A DNA stretch of 40,506 nucleotides. Origin: Flavobacteriales bacterium. GTDB lineage: Bacteria; Bacteroidota; Bacteroidia; Flavobacteriales_D; Crocinitomicaceae. How positions within the stretch are numbered: the stretch's first letter is position 1; every line of letters starts with the position of its first letter. Shown here one piece after another: positions 26,026-35,058 of the stretch. The notes under the pieces were generated by a model that was not told the origin of the DNA, did not search any database, and was given only the letters and a program-made list of their open reading frames with translations. The stretch spans positions 1 through 40,506 of the forward strand of contig CANJKA010000023.1 in the NCBI GenBank assembly GCA_947474675.1, written 5' to 3'. The position numbers and the translations under genes were made by a program.

Positions 26026-27297
26026 ATGCTCGAAATACAACGCATTCGTACCGAAAAAGAATCTGTAATTGCAGGTTTAAAAAAAAGAAATTTTGATGCT
26101 ACTGAAATAGTAGAGTCTTTAATAACTGTTGACCAACAATGGAGGAACTCTAAAACAGAATTAGAAAACATCTCTGCTGAATTAAATATTCTTGCCAAAG
26201 AAATTGGTAATTTAATGAAACAAGGGAAAATAGAAGAAGCGAATGCAGCTAAATCGAAAACCTCAGAATTAAAAGAAAAAGAAGCAGGTTTAAAAATAAA
26301 TGTTGATGAATTGGATGCTCAAATTATTCAATTTTTATATCAACTACCGAATGTACCAAATGAAATTGTACCTACAGGTAAAAGTGAAGAGGACAATATA
26401 AATGTATTGGAAGTTGGTCGCAAAAGAACATTTGATTTTACACCAATCCCTCATTGGGAAATTTGTAAAAAATTCGATATCATTGATTTTGAATTAGGTG
26501 TAAAAATAACAGGTGCTGGATTTCCAGTGTACAAAGGAAAAGGTGCTAAATTACAAAGAGCATTAATCGCTTTCTTTTTAGACGAAGCTGAAAAAGCAGG
26601 TTATACTGAATATACACCGCCAATAATGGTAAACGAAGCAAGTTGTTATGGGACTGGACAATTACCTGATAAAGAAGGGCAAATGTACCACGACAAAAGA
26701 GACAATTTATACTTGATTCCAACAGCAGAAGTTCCTTTGACTAATATTTATAGAGATGTTATTTTACCTTCTGAAGAATTCTCTATCAAAATGACAGGAT
26801 ATACTCCTTGTTTCCGTCGTGAAGCTGGAGCATATGGCTCACACGTTCGTGGATTGAATCGTTTACACCAATTCGACAAAGTAGAAATCGTTCGTATTGA
26901 ACACCCTTCAAACTCTGAAAAAGCGTTAGAAGAAATGGTTGATCACGTAAAAAACTTATTAGAAAAATTAGGTTTACATTATAGAATTCTACGTTTATGT
27001 GGTGGTGATACAGGTTTTGCATCTGCATTGACATATGATTTCGAAGTATATTCAGCAGCACAAGAAAAATGGTTAGAAGTTAGTTCTGTTTCTATGTTCA
27101 ATACGTTCCAATCTTCAAGATTGAAACTACGTTTTAAAACAAATGATAAGAAAACTCAACTTTGTCACACTTTGAATGGTTCTGCATTAGCCCTTCCAAG
27201 AATTGTTGCTTCTTTATTAGAGAATCACCAAACACCACAAGGAGTTGTTATTCCTGAAGCATTGAGAAAATTTACAGGATTTGATCTGATTGATTAA
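26026..27297 (+). CDS. serS: Seryl-tRNA synthetase
   Basis: This 423-residue class II synthetase charges tRNA-Ser (and tRNA-Sec where present) with serine. Residues 1 to about 105 are the long coiled-coil arm that reads the tRNA extra arm. The catalytic core shows GTGQLPDKEGQMY, motif 2 (TPCFRREAGAYG) and motif 3 (NGSALALPRIVASLLENHQ). The length and C-terminus (FTGFDLID) are normal. It is transcribed alone, from its own -7 box after the tRNA terminator, and is ended by a strong terminator. Confidence 0.97.
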   Translation: MLEIQRIRTEKESVIAGLKKRNFDATEIVESLITVDQQWRNSKTELENISAELNILAKEIGNLMKQGKIEEANAAKSKTSELKEKEAGLKINVDELDAQIIQFLYQLPNVPNEIVPTGKSEEDNINVLEVGRKRTFDFTPIPHWEICKKFDIIDFELGVKITGAGFPVYKGKGAKLQRALIAFFLDEAEKAGYTEYTPPIMVNEASCYGTGQLPDKEGQMYHDKRDNLYLIPTAEVPLTNIYRDVILPSEEFSIKMTGYTPCFRREAGAYGSHVRGLNRLHQFDKVEIVRIEHPSNSEKALEEMVDHVKNLLEKLGLHYRILRLCGGDTGFASALTYDFEVYSAAQEKWLEVSSVSMFNTFQSSRLKLRFKTNDKKTQLCHTLNGSALALPRIVASLLENHQTPQGVVIPEALRKFTGFDLID

Positions 27298-27340
27298 GAA
27301 AATTATAAGTAAATACTACTTCGTGTCAAATCGAAGTTCA

Positions 27341-27368
27341 AACGCCAGCTAAAAACTGGCGTTTTTTT
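27341..27368 (+). terminator. Rho-independent terminator of serS
   Basis: There is a perfect 8-bp stem AACGCCAG / CTGGCGTT (27341-27348 with 27356-27363), a 7-nt loop, and a T-run to 27368. It starts 43 nt after the serS stop and sits just before the end of the convergent HMA gene. Confidence 0.92.
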
Positions 27369-27374
27369 ATGTTT

Positions 27375-27719
27375 TTATTTTATCGGTGGTCTACAACAGG
27401 TTGGCAATTTATTCAATCCTGCTTCTGTTGCTTTAACCTCATCTGCTGAATAACCAGTTTCTGCTAATGTTTGCTTGATTTGATCTACAGTTACGATTCC
27501 TCTTTTATATTTTACTGTAACTTTTTTCGTTTCATTATCTAACTCAGCAAAAACAACTCCTTTTAAATAATTCAACGCGTTTTCAATCCTTTCTTCACAA
27601 TCTTCACATTGAGCTGATGTTTGGATTATAATTGTTTCAGTGCGTTTTCTTGATGCTTCTTGAGCATTTGAATAATGCATCGTGAATGCAGCTAATAAGA
27701 TTAATGTGTATTTTTTCAT
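27375..27719 (-). CDS. Periplasmic heavy-metal-associated (HMA) domain protein
   Basis: A 114-residue exported metallochaperone-like protein. Residues 1-20 form a signal peptide (MKKYTLILLAAFTMHYSNAQ). The HMA ferredoxin-like fold follows with the CxxC metal site at C38 and C41 (SAQCEDCEERIENALN). A second cysteine pair, C108-C109, is at the C-terminus (PTCCRPPIK). CxxC HMA domains usually bind Cu(I), sometimes Zn or Cd. It is the last of three genes that all carry paired cysteines (HYC_CC_PP protein, TonB receptor, HMA protein), so a copper uptake or handling system is likely. A minisatellite separates it from the receptor gene, 197 nt upstream. Confidence 0.85.
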   Translation of the reverse strand: MKKYTLILLAAFTMHYSNAQEASRKRTETIIIQTSAQCEDCEERIENALNYLKGVVFAELDNETKKVTVKYKRGIVTVDQIKQTLAETGYSADEVKATEAGLNKLPTCCRPPIK

Positions 27720-27755
27720 GGTTGTTGTTTTATATTATTGATAGATTATTATTTT

Positions 27756-27861
27756 GAGATTATTATTGAGATTATTATTGAGATTATTATTGAGATTATT
27801 ATTGAGATTATTATTGAGATTATTATTGAGATTATTATTGAGATTATTATTGAGATTATTA
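27756..27861. repeat. 12-bp minisatellite, about nine units
   Basis: The unit GAGATTATTATT begins at 27756 and repeats every 12 nt: eight units are perfect and a ninth (27852) is altered at its end. It fills the gap between the TonB receptor stop and the HMA start codon. An imperfect unit precedes it at about 27744. Confidence 0.95.
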
Positions 27862-27885
27862 ATAAATAAATTAATAATTATTGAT

Positions 27886-27909
27886 TGAGACGTGATGAAT
27901 CACGTCTGT
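27886..27909. repeat. Palindromic repeat element, copy C
   Basis: AGACGTGAT / ATCACGTCT forms a perfect 9-bp stem (27888-27896 with 27899-27907) around GA. It is clearly related to copy B2 (ATACGCGATGAATCGCGTAT). It lies 8 nt after the TonB receptor stop codon, as read on the minus strand. Confidence 0.7.
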
Positions 27910-27916
27910 ACTTGCG

Positions 27917-30133
27917 TTATTTTTTAAGTGCGTAGCGGAGGCCGGCATATATATTTATTCCCATTATTGGTCCCCATATTCTGGTTGCATCAAATTTCGA
28001 TCCGAAAGGGTTTTCTGCATCAATGATTGCATTTTTTTGTTTATAATTTGTGAGGTTTTCTCCTCCAATGTAAAAATTCCAGCGTTTGTGAATATGGGTA
28101 ATTTGTGCATTAATCATTGGATAAATTTCACTAACATTCGTAGTAGTAATCGAACCATTTGCTAAAGTTGCATCTGGTAATCTTGATTGTCCAAAAACTG
28201 TACATGTTGCATCATATTCCCATCGATTATTTCTTGTTCTATAAGCTAAATTTACAAAACCTCTGTGTTTTGGCAATAAAACTTGCTGTTGCATTGACCC
28301 ACCATAAGTAGAGCGAACATCTAATATTTTGTAGGCTAATCGAATATCAAAATTCTTAAAAAGACTAAAACTGAATTCTGTTTGAAAACTGTTTGAAAAT
28401 GATCTACCTTCCAAATTTTTAAAAAGAATCCCGTTAAGTATCGAATCTCTATCTACTATTAATTGATTCACAAATTCTGTATGGTAAATATCTAAAACTA
28501 ATGTTGACTTTCTTCCAAACATTTTAAACTCTTGTACTATTGAACCACCAATATTCCATGAAATTTCAGGTAATAATGTTTGATTTGAATACCAAGTCCT
28601 TGAAGTTGATAAAAGTGAAATATTGTCCATCATGTAATTGGGAACCCTCCATCCTTTTCCAACTGTAAAGCGTAAATCTGTTTTTTCAGTAAGGATATAT
28701 TTCATGTGTAATCTTGGAGAAAATTGCCATCCAAAAAGATTGTGATAATCCAAACGAGCACCCCAAACACTATTTAAACGCATTCCTGAATTGGAATATT
28801 CGCCAAAAACACCGGGAACTATCTCTACCCTATCATTTTTTTGAAGATTCAATTTATTGGAATCCATGTGTTGCATCATATCACTATAAACAAGACTTAA
28901 TCCAGTTTTAAATTTATGATTTGTATTCCCAATAATTCCATCATATATTGCATTAACATACCCTCTTTTTTCAACTCCATTGAAATTACGATTCCCAAAT
29001 TTAGCATCTACCGTTTGATATTTGAAATTATAAACAATCCCAATGGATTGATAGGGTTTATTTTCAAACATAAATCCAGTTTTTGCAAATAAATCAATGT
29101 GTTTAGACTCCATTTGTACTCCATACAAATTAGGCGTGTTTGTTGAATGAAATCCTGTTTGTCCACCATATTTGTTATCCATGTAGCCATTAACTCCAAA
29201 CTGTGTTTCAAACTTTTTTCCATAGTAATTCCAACGATTCATAAATGCAAGGTTATTACCTTGGGGCACATCTCTAAATCCGTCTTTATTGTGATCTATT
29301 TCACCTAACATAGTTGAAGCATGGGCTAACACGCCTGTACTCCATTTATCGTTAATTTTACGTCCTGCATTAAAATTGAATTCTTCTCTCCCAAAAGCAT
29401 TTGTGTATACATTAACAAATAATTTTTCCATTTCTTGTGGTTTTTTGACTTCCAAATTCACCAAGCCAGCCATCGATTCGTAACCATTTACGACATTTCC
29501 TGTTCCTTTTGTAATTTGAATGGACTCAATCCAAGATCCTGGTACAGAGTTCAACCCAAAAGAACTTTCCAATCCTCTTAAATAAGGAATATTTTCCATT
29601 TGTATTTGAGTATATACTCCATCTAACCCCATCATTTGTATTTTCTTAGCTCCTGACACAGCATCTGTTATATTCAAATCTACTGAAGCATTTGTTTCAA
29701 AGGATTCAGATAAATTACAACACGCGGCTTTTCGCAATTCTCCTGAAGACAAATTTTCAACATTCAATGTTTTCATTCTTGAAACACTGTGTGTAGATTT
29801 TCTAGCAATCACAATTACTTCTTCCAATAAAGTTTCGGCATAAAGAATTATTTCAAAAGAAATAAATCGATCACTTTTATTAATTATAATCGTATCAGAA
29901 ATATATCCTGAAAAACTGACAACTAAAGTATCTGGTAAATCTTTAGGAAGAGTCAATTCAAAAACTCCTTCTTTATTTGTTACTGTACTTAACTTATTAT
30001 TCAATAAATAAATATTAGCACCTATTATCCTCTCTCTTTTTGTTCCATTACTACCAAAAACGATTCCCTTCATTTGGGAAAACGATTCATTTATAATGCA
30101 TAGAAAGAAGAATAAAAAAACTATTATTCTCAT
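27917..30133 (-). CDS. TonB-dependent receptor of a copper-type cluster
   Basis: This 738-residue outer-membrane receptor has a signal peptide (1-20, ESFSQ) and a carboxypeptidase-regulatory-like domain (about 21-100). A plug domain (about 115-235) carries an unusual double cysteine, C138-C139, in SSGELRKAACCNLSESFE. A 22-strand-type barrel follows to the C-terminus. The plug has the VSGAKKIQMMGLDGVYTQI pattern and GYESMAGLVNLEVKKP, usual for TonB receptors. The CC pair, plus an HYC_CC_PP gene before it and an HMA gene after it, points to metal (probably copper) or metal-complex import across the outer membrane; this is inferred from context. The length is normal for the class. Confidence 0.9.
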   Translation of the reverse strand: MRIIVFLFFFLCIINESFSQMKGIVFGSNGTKRERIIGANIYLLNNKLSTVTNKEGVFELTLPKDLPDTLVVSFSGYISDTIIINKSDRFISFEIILYAETLLEEVIVIARKSTHSVSRMKTLNVENLSSGELRKAACCNLSESFETNASVDLNITDAVSGAKKIQMMGLDGVYTQIQMENIPYLRGLESSFGLNSVPGSWIESIQITKGTGNVVNGYESMAGLVNLEVKKPQEMEKLFVNVYTNAFGREEFNFNAGRKINDKWSTGVLAHASTMLGEIDHNKDGFRDVPQGNNLAFMNRWNYYGKKFETQFGVNGYMDNKYGGQTGFHSTNTPNLYGVQMESKHIDLFAKTGFMFENKPYQSIGIVYNFKYQTVDAKFGNRNFNGVEKRGYVNAIYDGIIGNTNHKFKTGLSLVYSDMMQHMDSNKLNLQKNDRVEIVPGVFGEYSNSGMRLNSVWGARLDYHNLFGWQFSPRLHMKYILTEKTDLRFTVGKGWRVPNYMMDNISLLSTSRTWYSNQTLLPEISWNIGGSIVQEFKMFGRKSTLVLDIYHTEFVNQLIVDRDSILNGILFKNLEGRSFSNSFQTEFSFSLFKNFDIRLAYKILDVRSTYGGSMQQQVLLPKHRGFVNLAYRTRNNRWEYDATCTVFGQSRLPDATLANGSITTTNVSEIYPMINAQITHIHKRWNFYIGGENLTNYKQKNAIIDAENPFGSKFDATRIWGPIMGINIYAGLRYALKK

Positions 30134-30218
30134 ATCATTCTTATTGATTTAACATCATATTTATAAATATGAATTATCATTAAACGCTTTGTTTAATAAA
30201 ATTCAGAATAAATAATAA

Positions 30219-30632
30219 TCAAATACGAAAGACTTGATTTAAAAGAATAATCTCTTGACCAGTGGGTTTCGGAGGAGGCCGTGTTATATGACATTGAAAT
30301 AAGTTAGACTCTTGAAAAGCTAGTATCAAGTTATGATTAAACTTAGAACTTGATAAAAACGTAATTTTTTGAAATTTAAGTGGGAAATGATCAAAATAAT
30401 CAAATTTAACTTTGTAAAAGTTTACTTCATCTTTGCAACAGTCTGCTTGAGTCAATTCTTCTTTACAACAAGATGGCAGTTCTTCTTCACCACATTCATG
30501 ATTTACTTTAACAAAAACTGAATGAAAATCACCATCTTCTTCACAAGAATGTGTATATACATTTATTCCAATGTTTCCGATGAAAACAAAAAGAACAATG
30601 ACACTTGAGAAAAACACTTTGAAACGACTCAT
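30219..30632 (-). CDS. HYC_CC_PP family protein, cysteine-rich, exported
   Basis: A 137-residue protein with an N-terminal hydrophobic segment (about 7-26), followed by a cysteine-rich middle and a proline motif. It fits the Bacteroidota family named after its motifs: H28-S29-C30 (HYC in most members, here HSC), two CC pairs (C55-C56 and C65-C66), and RPPPKPTG at 118-125. Single cysteines are at C47 and C114. It likely binds a soft metal such as Cu(I) in the periplasm. It is the first gene of the cluster, 85 nt before the TonB-dependent receptor on the same strand. The family has no established biochemical function. Confidence 0.75.
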   Translation of the reverse strand: MSRFKVFFSSVIVLFVFIGNIGINVYTHSCEEDGDFHSVFVKVNHECGEEELPSCCKEELTQADCCKDEVNFYKVKFDYFDHFPLKFQKITFLSSSKFNHNLILAFQESNLFQCHITRPPPKPTGQEIILLNQVFRI

Positions 30633-30700
30633 AATGTAAAAATAATCTATTTTTTTGAAAAGTAAATTCCTTTTATTATCCTATTCTTGGAACTTTAAGT

Positions 30701-30708
30701 TAATTTTG
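30701..30708 (+). promoter_or_regulatory. -7 box of nfu
   Basis: TAATTTTG matches TAnnTTTG, 15 nt before the ATG at 30724. A TTG at 30687-30689 is too close to be a normal -33 element. Confidence 0.45.
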
Positions 30709-30723
30709 TAAAAAATAAAAAAC

Positions 30724-31317
30724 ATGAACGTTCCAGTTACTATATATGCAGAGATGACTCCCAATCCTGCGAGCATGAAATTTGTTGCCAACAAACACAT
30801 TTTAATTGATGTAACAGTAAATTTCTTTTCAAAGGCGGAAGCAAAAGGATATTCTCCTTTAGCTGAAGAACTATTTAATTTCCCCTTTGTTAAAGGTGTT
30901 TTCATCAGTGCTAATTTCGTAACGATAACAAAAACAGAAGCCCTTTCTTGGGATTTCGTTTTAATGGAATTACGTGAATTTTTAAAAGCATGGTTAACTG
31001 AAGGTAAAGATGTATTGATTCGTATGCCTGAACCAAAAGAAGTTGAACCAAAAGCAGAATCTCCTAAAAAAGTATATGCACCTTCTGAATTTGATGAAGC
31101 AATTATTGATTTATTAGATGAATATATCCGTCCAGCTGTTGAAGGAGATGGTGGAGCAATCGATTTTAGAAGTTATGAAGATGGAGTTGTCACAGTTCTT
31201 TTAAAAGGAGCTTGTGCTGGTTGTCCGTCTTCTACTGCAACATTAAAAGGTGGAATTGAAATGTTATTGAAACAACATATTCCAGAGATCACATCTGTTA
31301 TTGCTGAGAATGCATAA
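30724..31317 (+). CDS. NifU/Nfu-type iron-sulfur scaffold protein
   Basis: This 197-residue cytoplasmic protein receives and delivers Fe-S clusters. Residues 1-90 form an Nfu N-terminal domain (AEMTPNPASMKFVANK, then FNFPFVKGVFISANFVTITK). A charged linker follows at about 108-122. The C-terminal NifU domain has the cluster-binding CxxC at C164 and C167 (GACAGCPSSTATL). The layout matches Nfu proteins with both domains. It is transcribed alone, divergently from the HYC_CC_PP gene, and ends at a strong bidirectional terminator. Confidence 0.93.
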   Translation: MNVPVTIYAEMTPNPASMKFVANKHILIDVTVNFFSKAEAKGYSPLAEELFNFPFVKGVFISANFVTITKTEALSWDFVLMELREFLKAWLTEGKDVLIRMPEPKEVEPKAESPKKVYAPSEFDEAIIDLLDEYIRPAVEGDGGAIDFRSYEDGVVTVLLKGACAGCPSSTATLKGGIEMLLKQHIPEITSVIAENA

Positions 31318-31340
31318 ATAAAAGTATAATAACACTATTT

Positions 31341-31377
31341 TTAAAAGCCTCTTTATTTTAAATAAAGAGGCTTTTAA
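31341..31377. terminator. Bidirectional terminator between nfu and GLPGLI copy 2
   Basis: There is an 18-bp perfect inverted repeat, 31341-31358 with 31360-31377, whose GC core is AGCCTC / GAGGCT and whose outer part is A/T-rich on both sides, so U-runs form in either direction. It lies 23 nt after the nfu stop and 3 nt beyond the end of the convergent GLPGLI gene. Confidence 0.92.
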
Positions 31378-31380
31378 ATT

Positions 31381-32118
31381 TTACATCCATCTAGTTAAAT
31401 TAGCTCGATAAATTATATCTTCCTTAATATCACCTAATAATTGATTCAATTTTTCTTCGAATTCAGCTCGGGTTAAAATTCCTTTATCTTTAAATTTTAC
31501 ATGAAGAGAACCTTCTTTTACTTCAGATAAAATGACTGATTTTGCAAAGTAAACTACACCACCATCTTCTGTTGCTAATCCTAAAATCGCACCTGGCAAC
31601 CCACAAAAACCTTCAGGTCCTACAGAAGGCAAAATCTCGTTAGAAAACCAGGCGTAAATTTTAGAACTATCCTCCATAACAACAAATGCTTTTCTACATT
31701 CATAAATTCCAATCATTCTTTTGCTATCAGTAATTTTCCAAGTTCGATTTGCAATTTCACTTTTCACAATTATTTCATCTCCAAAAATAACGACTTTAGA
31801 AATTTTTGAATTTGAATTGAAATTTTGATAGGTTGAATTATTATTCGTTGCCCATGAATCTTCGTCCTCTTCCTCTTTTTCAATAGGGGTAAAATTTGAT
31901 ATTGAATCACTAAAATTTAATTCAAATAAATCAGTTTTACTTTTGTTAGATTCTAAAAACTCAATCATCCAATCACTTGTATACTCTTTGTATTTTTTTT
32001 CTAAATTCGTTTTTCTCTCATAAATAATTTTTCCTGAATTTATTTGACAAAAAGAAGAAAAATTAAAAAACAAAAAGACAAAAAAGAAACTTTTTCGTTT
32101 ACCAGCCTGTATTATCAT
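31381..32118 (-). CDS. GLPGLI family protein, copy 2
   Basis: A 245-residue exported protein with a signal-like start (basic AGKRK, then a phenylalanine-rich hydrophobic run ending SSFCQ) and the motif GLPGAILGLATEDGG at 173-187. It is plainly paralogous to copy 1. Shared pieces are IN(A/S)GKI(V/I)(F/Y)ERKTNLEKK, WKITDSKR, AWFS near residue 156, PSVGPEGF and a final RW(L/M). The segment SSFCQ could in principle be a lipobox, but the cysteine context is poor. The start codon lies inside the upstream barrel gene, overlapping its end by 20 nt, so translation is probably coupled. No alternative methionine is available before the signal region. Confidence 0.9.
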   Translation of the reverse strand: MIIQAGKRKSFFFVFLFFNFSSFCQINSGKIIYERKTNLEKKYKEYTSDWMIEFLESNKSKTDLFELNFSDSISNFTPIEKEEEDEDSWATNNNSTYQNFNSNSKISKVVIFGDEIIVKSEIANRTWKITDSKRMIGIYECRKAFVVMEDSSKIYAWFSNEILPSVGPEGFCGLPGAILGLATEDGGVVYFAKSVILSEVKEGSLHVKFKDKGILTRAEFEEKLNQLLGDIKEDIIYRANLTRWM

Positions 32119-34849
32119 TTTCTTTGGTTTTATTATTATTAAATTTCATTGTTAATTTAAGCAAGAAATATCTTGAAATTATTTGTGTTTTGCTATCCGT
32201 AATCACATTTAAATTTATATTTCTTTGAGCTGAAATATTTTGATTCAAAATGTCATTTCCAATCAAACTTAATATCAAGTTCTCTGTTTTTAAGAAAGAT
32301 CTATTAATTTCAGCATTCCAAATCAAATAATTAATTGAATATCCATTTGATCTTTGCCCATTCATTGTATAGGTGGCGTCAGATTTAATTTTTAATTTCC
32401 AGGGTAAAGTCAACTCAAATTCTGCTGAAAGAATATTCGTTGTGTATGGACTATTAGATACTGAACTTATCGAATTGGTTGGTAAGGAATAAGAAAAATC
32501 ACCATAAAAAGTAAAACGAACTGAGTCAGCTTCAACACTTAACCCTAAATTTCCTCCAATCGTTTTTGTTTGAGTTGTATTTAAAACGTCGTTAATAAAA
32601 CTGGATCTTTTAGAATAACTTGTATTAATATCTGGAGCAATCGAAATTAATTCGTCAAATAATGGAAATGAAAACCCCCCATTAAAATTTCCATTGTAAT
32701 TCCCATTTACATTCACTGTCTTGGATTCAGTTTTACTAATCAAAGATGGGTTATACGAAGTCGAATTCGTAAAATCATTGTTTATTACATTTCCATTTAA
32801 ATTAATATATATATATCTTCCAGATAATGATTGCCAACTATTAAAATTCAAACTTATATTGTGTGAATAGGAAGGGACTAAGGACGTATTTCCAATTACT
32901 AATCTGTTGGGGTTAGAATTGTCGGGTATAGGCATAACATCGATTAAAGAAGGCTGTTTTACACTTGTTTTGTATTGTACATGCAACCTTTTATTCTGAG
33001 AAGGAATATATGAATAAAAGACATTCGGAAGTATGTTCGTGAAATTCTGATGAAGTACTTGGCCTGTTTGATTCGTATTATTGACAACATCAATATTCCT
33101 TATTCTAACTAATCCTTCAATAGAATATTTCTTCATTTTATATTGAATAGACGTTCCAACTCTATTTTGTTGACGAATACTTTCAAAAGAATTAGAATAA
33201 TTTACATCAATTTCAGAATATTCTCCATTCTGATTATTTCTAGTTTCTTTATTTTGAAAAGTATTAATGTTTTCGTATAAATATTCAAAATTCAACAACC
33301 ATCTTTTAGTTAAGGGTTCAGAATACGAAATTTTTCCTGAATTTGTCAGGGTATTGTTTTGATTTAATTTTAATTGATCTATTGAATCGTTGAGCGAAAT
33401 TCCATCATAGTATCTATTTGAAGAAAACAAAAAACCATTTGTATTATTCTGCTTTGAATTTAAGGAGTATTTAACCACTAATTCTCTTTTCGGCTTTTTA
33501 AATTTTCTAACCAATGTTAATTCATTTGAAAAAGTAATCCCTTTCGATTCGTTGTTCGAATTAATTCTTGTTGATTTGGATAAAGATTCTAATTCTGATA
33601 AAAAATTTGTAGTATTCATTCTATCACTTGATCCATTACTAAAAGTGATTTTTGGTGCTATATAAATAGAAGTCAAAGAATCCAATTGAGTTAAAATTGA
33701 AGTTGTAAATAAATGAGATTGATTCAAAGAATAATTACGTGTTGAATCATCTGAAAAATAGGTCGTATCAGTTAAAAGAAACTGGGATCTTTCAAGAGAA
33801 TTAGAATGTACCCTAGAATCATGAAATGTGTAATTAAAATTAAATTTAGTCTTTTTATTTTTTCCGATTTTATCAGAAAAATAAATTCCCGATTTAAAAA
33901 CTTGAGGAATACCAGTGGGTGTAGAAGATGAAACACTATAATTCCCATCTTCATCTCGATTCCAAGGATTTTCATTTTCTAATCCAAATTTATTTTGATC
34001 TTGCCAACTTACGCCTAAATTTGGTGTATTTGCTCCCATCGCAAAGACGGATATTTTCTGTGTACCATTAAACTTATTAGCCAAAAACTCACCTTGGTAA
34101 AAGTTTTGAAAATCACTGGCTCCAGATACTCTACCAAAATAACCCTTTTTAGCTTCTTCTTTGAGTTTTAAATTTAAAACTTGGGTGGTTTCATCACCTC
34201 CATCTTCGGCTTTTTTCTCATAAACCTCTACTGTTTTAATACCATCTGCAGCTAAATTTTTTGTTGCAATCGATGCATCTCCTCCAAAAAACTCATCTCC
34301 ATCAACTAAAACCTGGGTTATTTCTTTCCCTTGAGACTTTAATTTTCCATCTTTATCTACTTTAATTCCAGGTAGTTTTCTTAACAAATCTTCAACCACT
34401 GCATTAGGACCAACTTTGAAAGAATCTGCAACATAAACTAAAGTATCTCCTCTATAAAAAATTGGATTTTTATTGGCATACACTATAACTTCTTCGAGTT
34501 GTAATGATTTGGGTTGCATTTTAATTTTTGGAATAATAATTTCTAAATTCGTTAAACTACCAAAAATATAAAACGTTTTATCATCACATTTAGGATAGGA
34601 TATAATCAAAGTAAAAGAATCCACTGGACATTCAGGCAATGAAAAACTCCCTTCTTTATCAGTGTGATCAAAACTTAATAATAATGAATCTTTAAACCTC
34701 ACAGCCATTACGATTGCATTCGGTAAAACATTTACTCCAGAAGTATCATAAACAATTCCTTTAACTACCATATTTTGAGAAAAGGAAGAAGAAATTGAAC
34801 AGAAAATAAGCATTAAAATAAAAAATGATTTAGGTTTGATTATTTGCAT
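32099..34849 (-). CDS. Outer-membrane beta-barrel protein paired with GLPGLI, copy 2
   Basis: This 916-residue protein is closely similar to the barrel at 21814-24588. It has a signal peptide (1-25, SSSFSQ), a carboxypeptidase-regulatory-like domain (about 27-105), and a plug-like region with LPGIKVDKDGK and VLVDGDEFFGGD. Its barrel shares many blocks with copy 1, for example LTLVRKFKKPKR, NFNSWQ(A/S)LSGRY and ENL(V/I)(I/L)S(I/L). In copy 1 the plug is followed by ASDGEDATVQVMDLRLKNN, here by AEDGGDETTQVLNLKLKEE. It overlaps the downstream GLPGLI gene by 20 nt. A -7 box lies upstream. Function unknown; transport or envelope assembly are both possible. Confidence 0.88.
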   Translation of the reverse strand: MQIIKPKSFFILMLIFCSISSSFSQNMVVKGIVYDTSGVNVLPNAIVMAVRFKDSLLLSFDHTDKEGSFSLPECPVDSFTLIISYPKCDDKTFYIFGSLTNLEIIIPKIKMQPKSLQLEEVIVYANKNPIFYRGDTLVYVADSFKVGPNAVVEDLLRKLPGIKVDKDGKLKSQGKEITQVLVDGDEFFGGDASIATKNLAADGIKTVEVYEKKAEDGGDETTQVLNLKLKEEAKKGYFGRVSGASDFQNFYQGEFLANKFNGTQKISVFAMGANTPNLGVSWQDQNKFGLENENPWNRDEDGNYSVSSSTPTGIPQVFKSGIYFSDKIGKNKKTKFNFNYTFHDSRVHSNSLERSQFLLTDTTYFSDDSTRNYSLNQSHLFTTSILTQLDSLTSIYIAPKITFSNGSSDRMNTTNFLSELESLSKSTRINSNNESKGITFSNELTLVRKFKKPKRELVVKYSLNSKQNNTNGFLFSSNRYYDGISLNDSIDQLKLNQNNTLTNSGKISYSEPLTKRWLLNFEYLYENINTFQNKETRNNQNGEYSEIDVNYSNSFESIRQQNRVGTSIQYKMKKYSIEGLVRIRNIDVVNNTNQTGQVLHQNFTNILPNVFYSYIPSQNKRLHVQYKTSVKQPSLIDVMPIPDNSNPNRLVIGNTSLVPSYSHNISLNFNSWQSLSGRYIYINLNGNVINNDFTNSTSYNPSLISKTESKTVNVNGNYNGNFNGGFSFPLFDELISIAPDINTSYSKRSSFINDVLNTTQTKTIGGNLGLSVEADSVRFTFYGDFSYSLPTNSISSVSNSPYTTNILSAEFELTLPWKLKIKSDATYTMNGQRSNGYSINYLIWNAEINRSFLKTENLILSLIGNDILNQNISAQRNINLNVITDSKTQIISRYFLLKLTMKFNNNKTKENDNTGW

Positions 34850-34875
34850 AGGTATTTTTTTTAAAACTATTAGTA

Positions 34876-34883
34876 CAAAAATA
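34876..34883 (-). promoter_or_regulatory. Candidate -7 box for the second barrel-GLPGLI pair
   Basis: The minus strand reads TATTTTTG, which fits TAnnTTTG, 26 nt before the ATG at 34849. No -33 TTG is found at normal spacing. The rest of 34884-35058 is AT-rich with nothing else I can name. Confidence 0.4.
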
Positions 34884-35058
34884 AAAATTATAAAAAAATT
34901 AAAATTGTATTATTGGGACATTGTATAACGTAAACTATAAATTATTCTTAATTAGTGAACATATAACTACAGAATTATAATTAGTTACACTTAATCTGAA
35001 AAAATAAACGTTAAAATTCAATTTGCCTTATAGATATAAAGCTAAAAGAGATGTATTA

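Noticed and set aside
31381..32118. SSFCQ in GLPGLI copy 2 as a lipoprotein signal
   Set aside because: The residue before cysteine is phenylalanine and copy 1 has SVFSQ at the same place, so ordinary signal peptidase cleavage after the SxxC/S position is more likely.
35001..35016. AAATAAACGTTAAAAT as a possible LacI-type operator before the second barrel gene
   Set aside because: Only the central AACGTT is symmetrical; the outer bases do not pair and such sites arise easily in AT-rich DNA.
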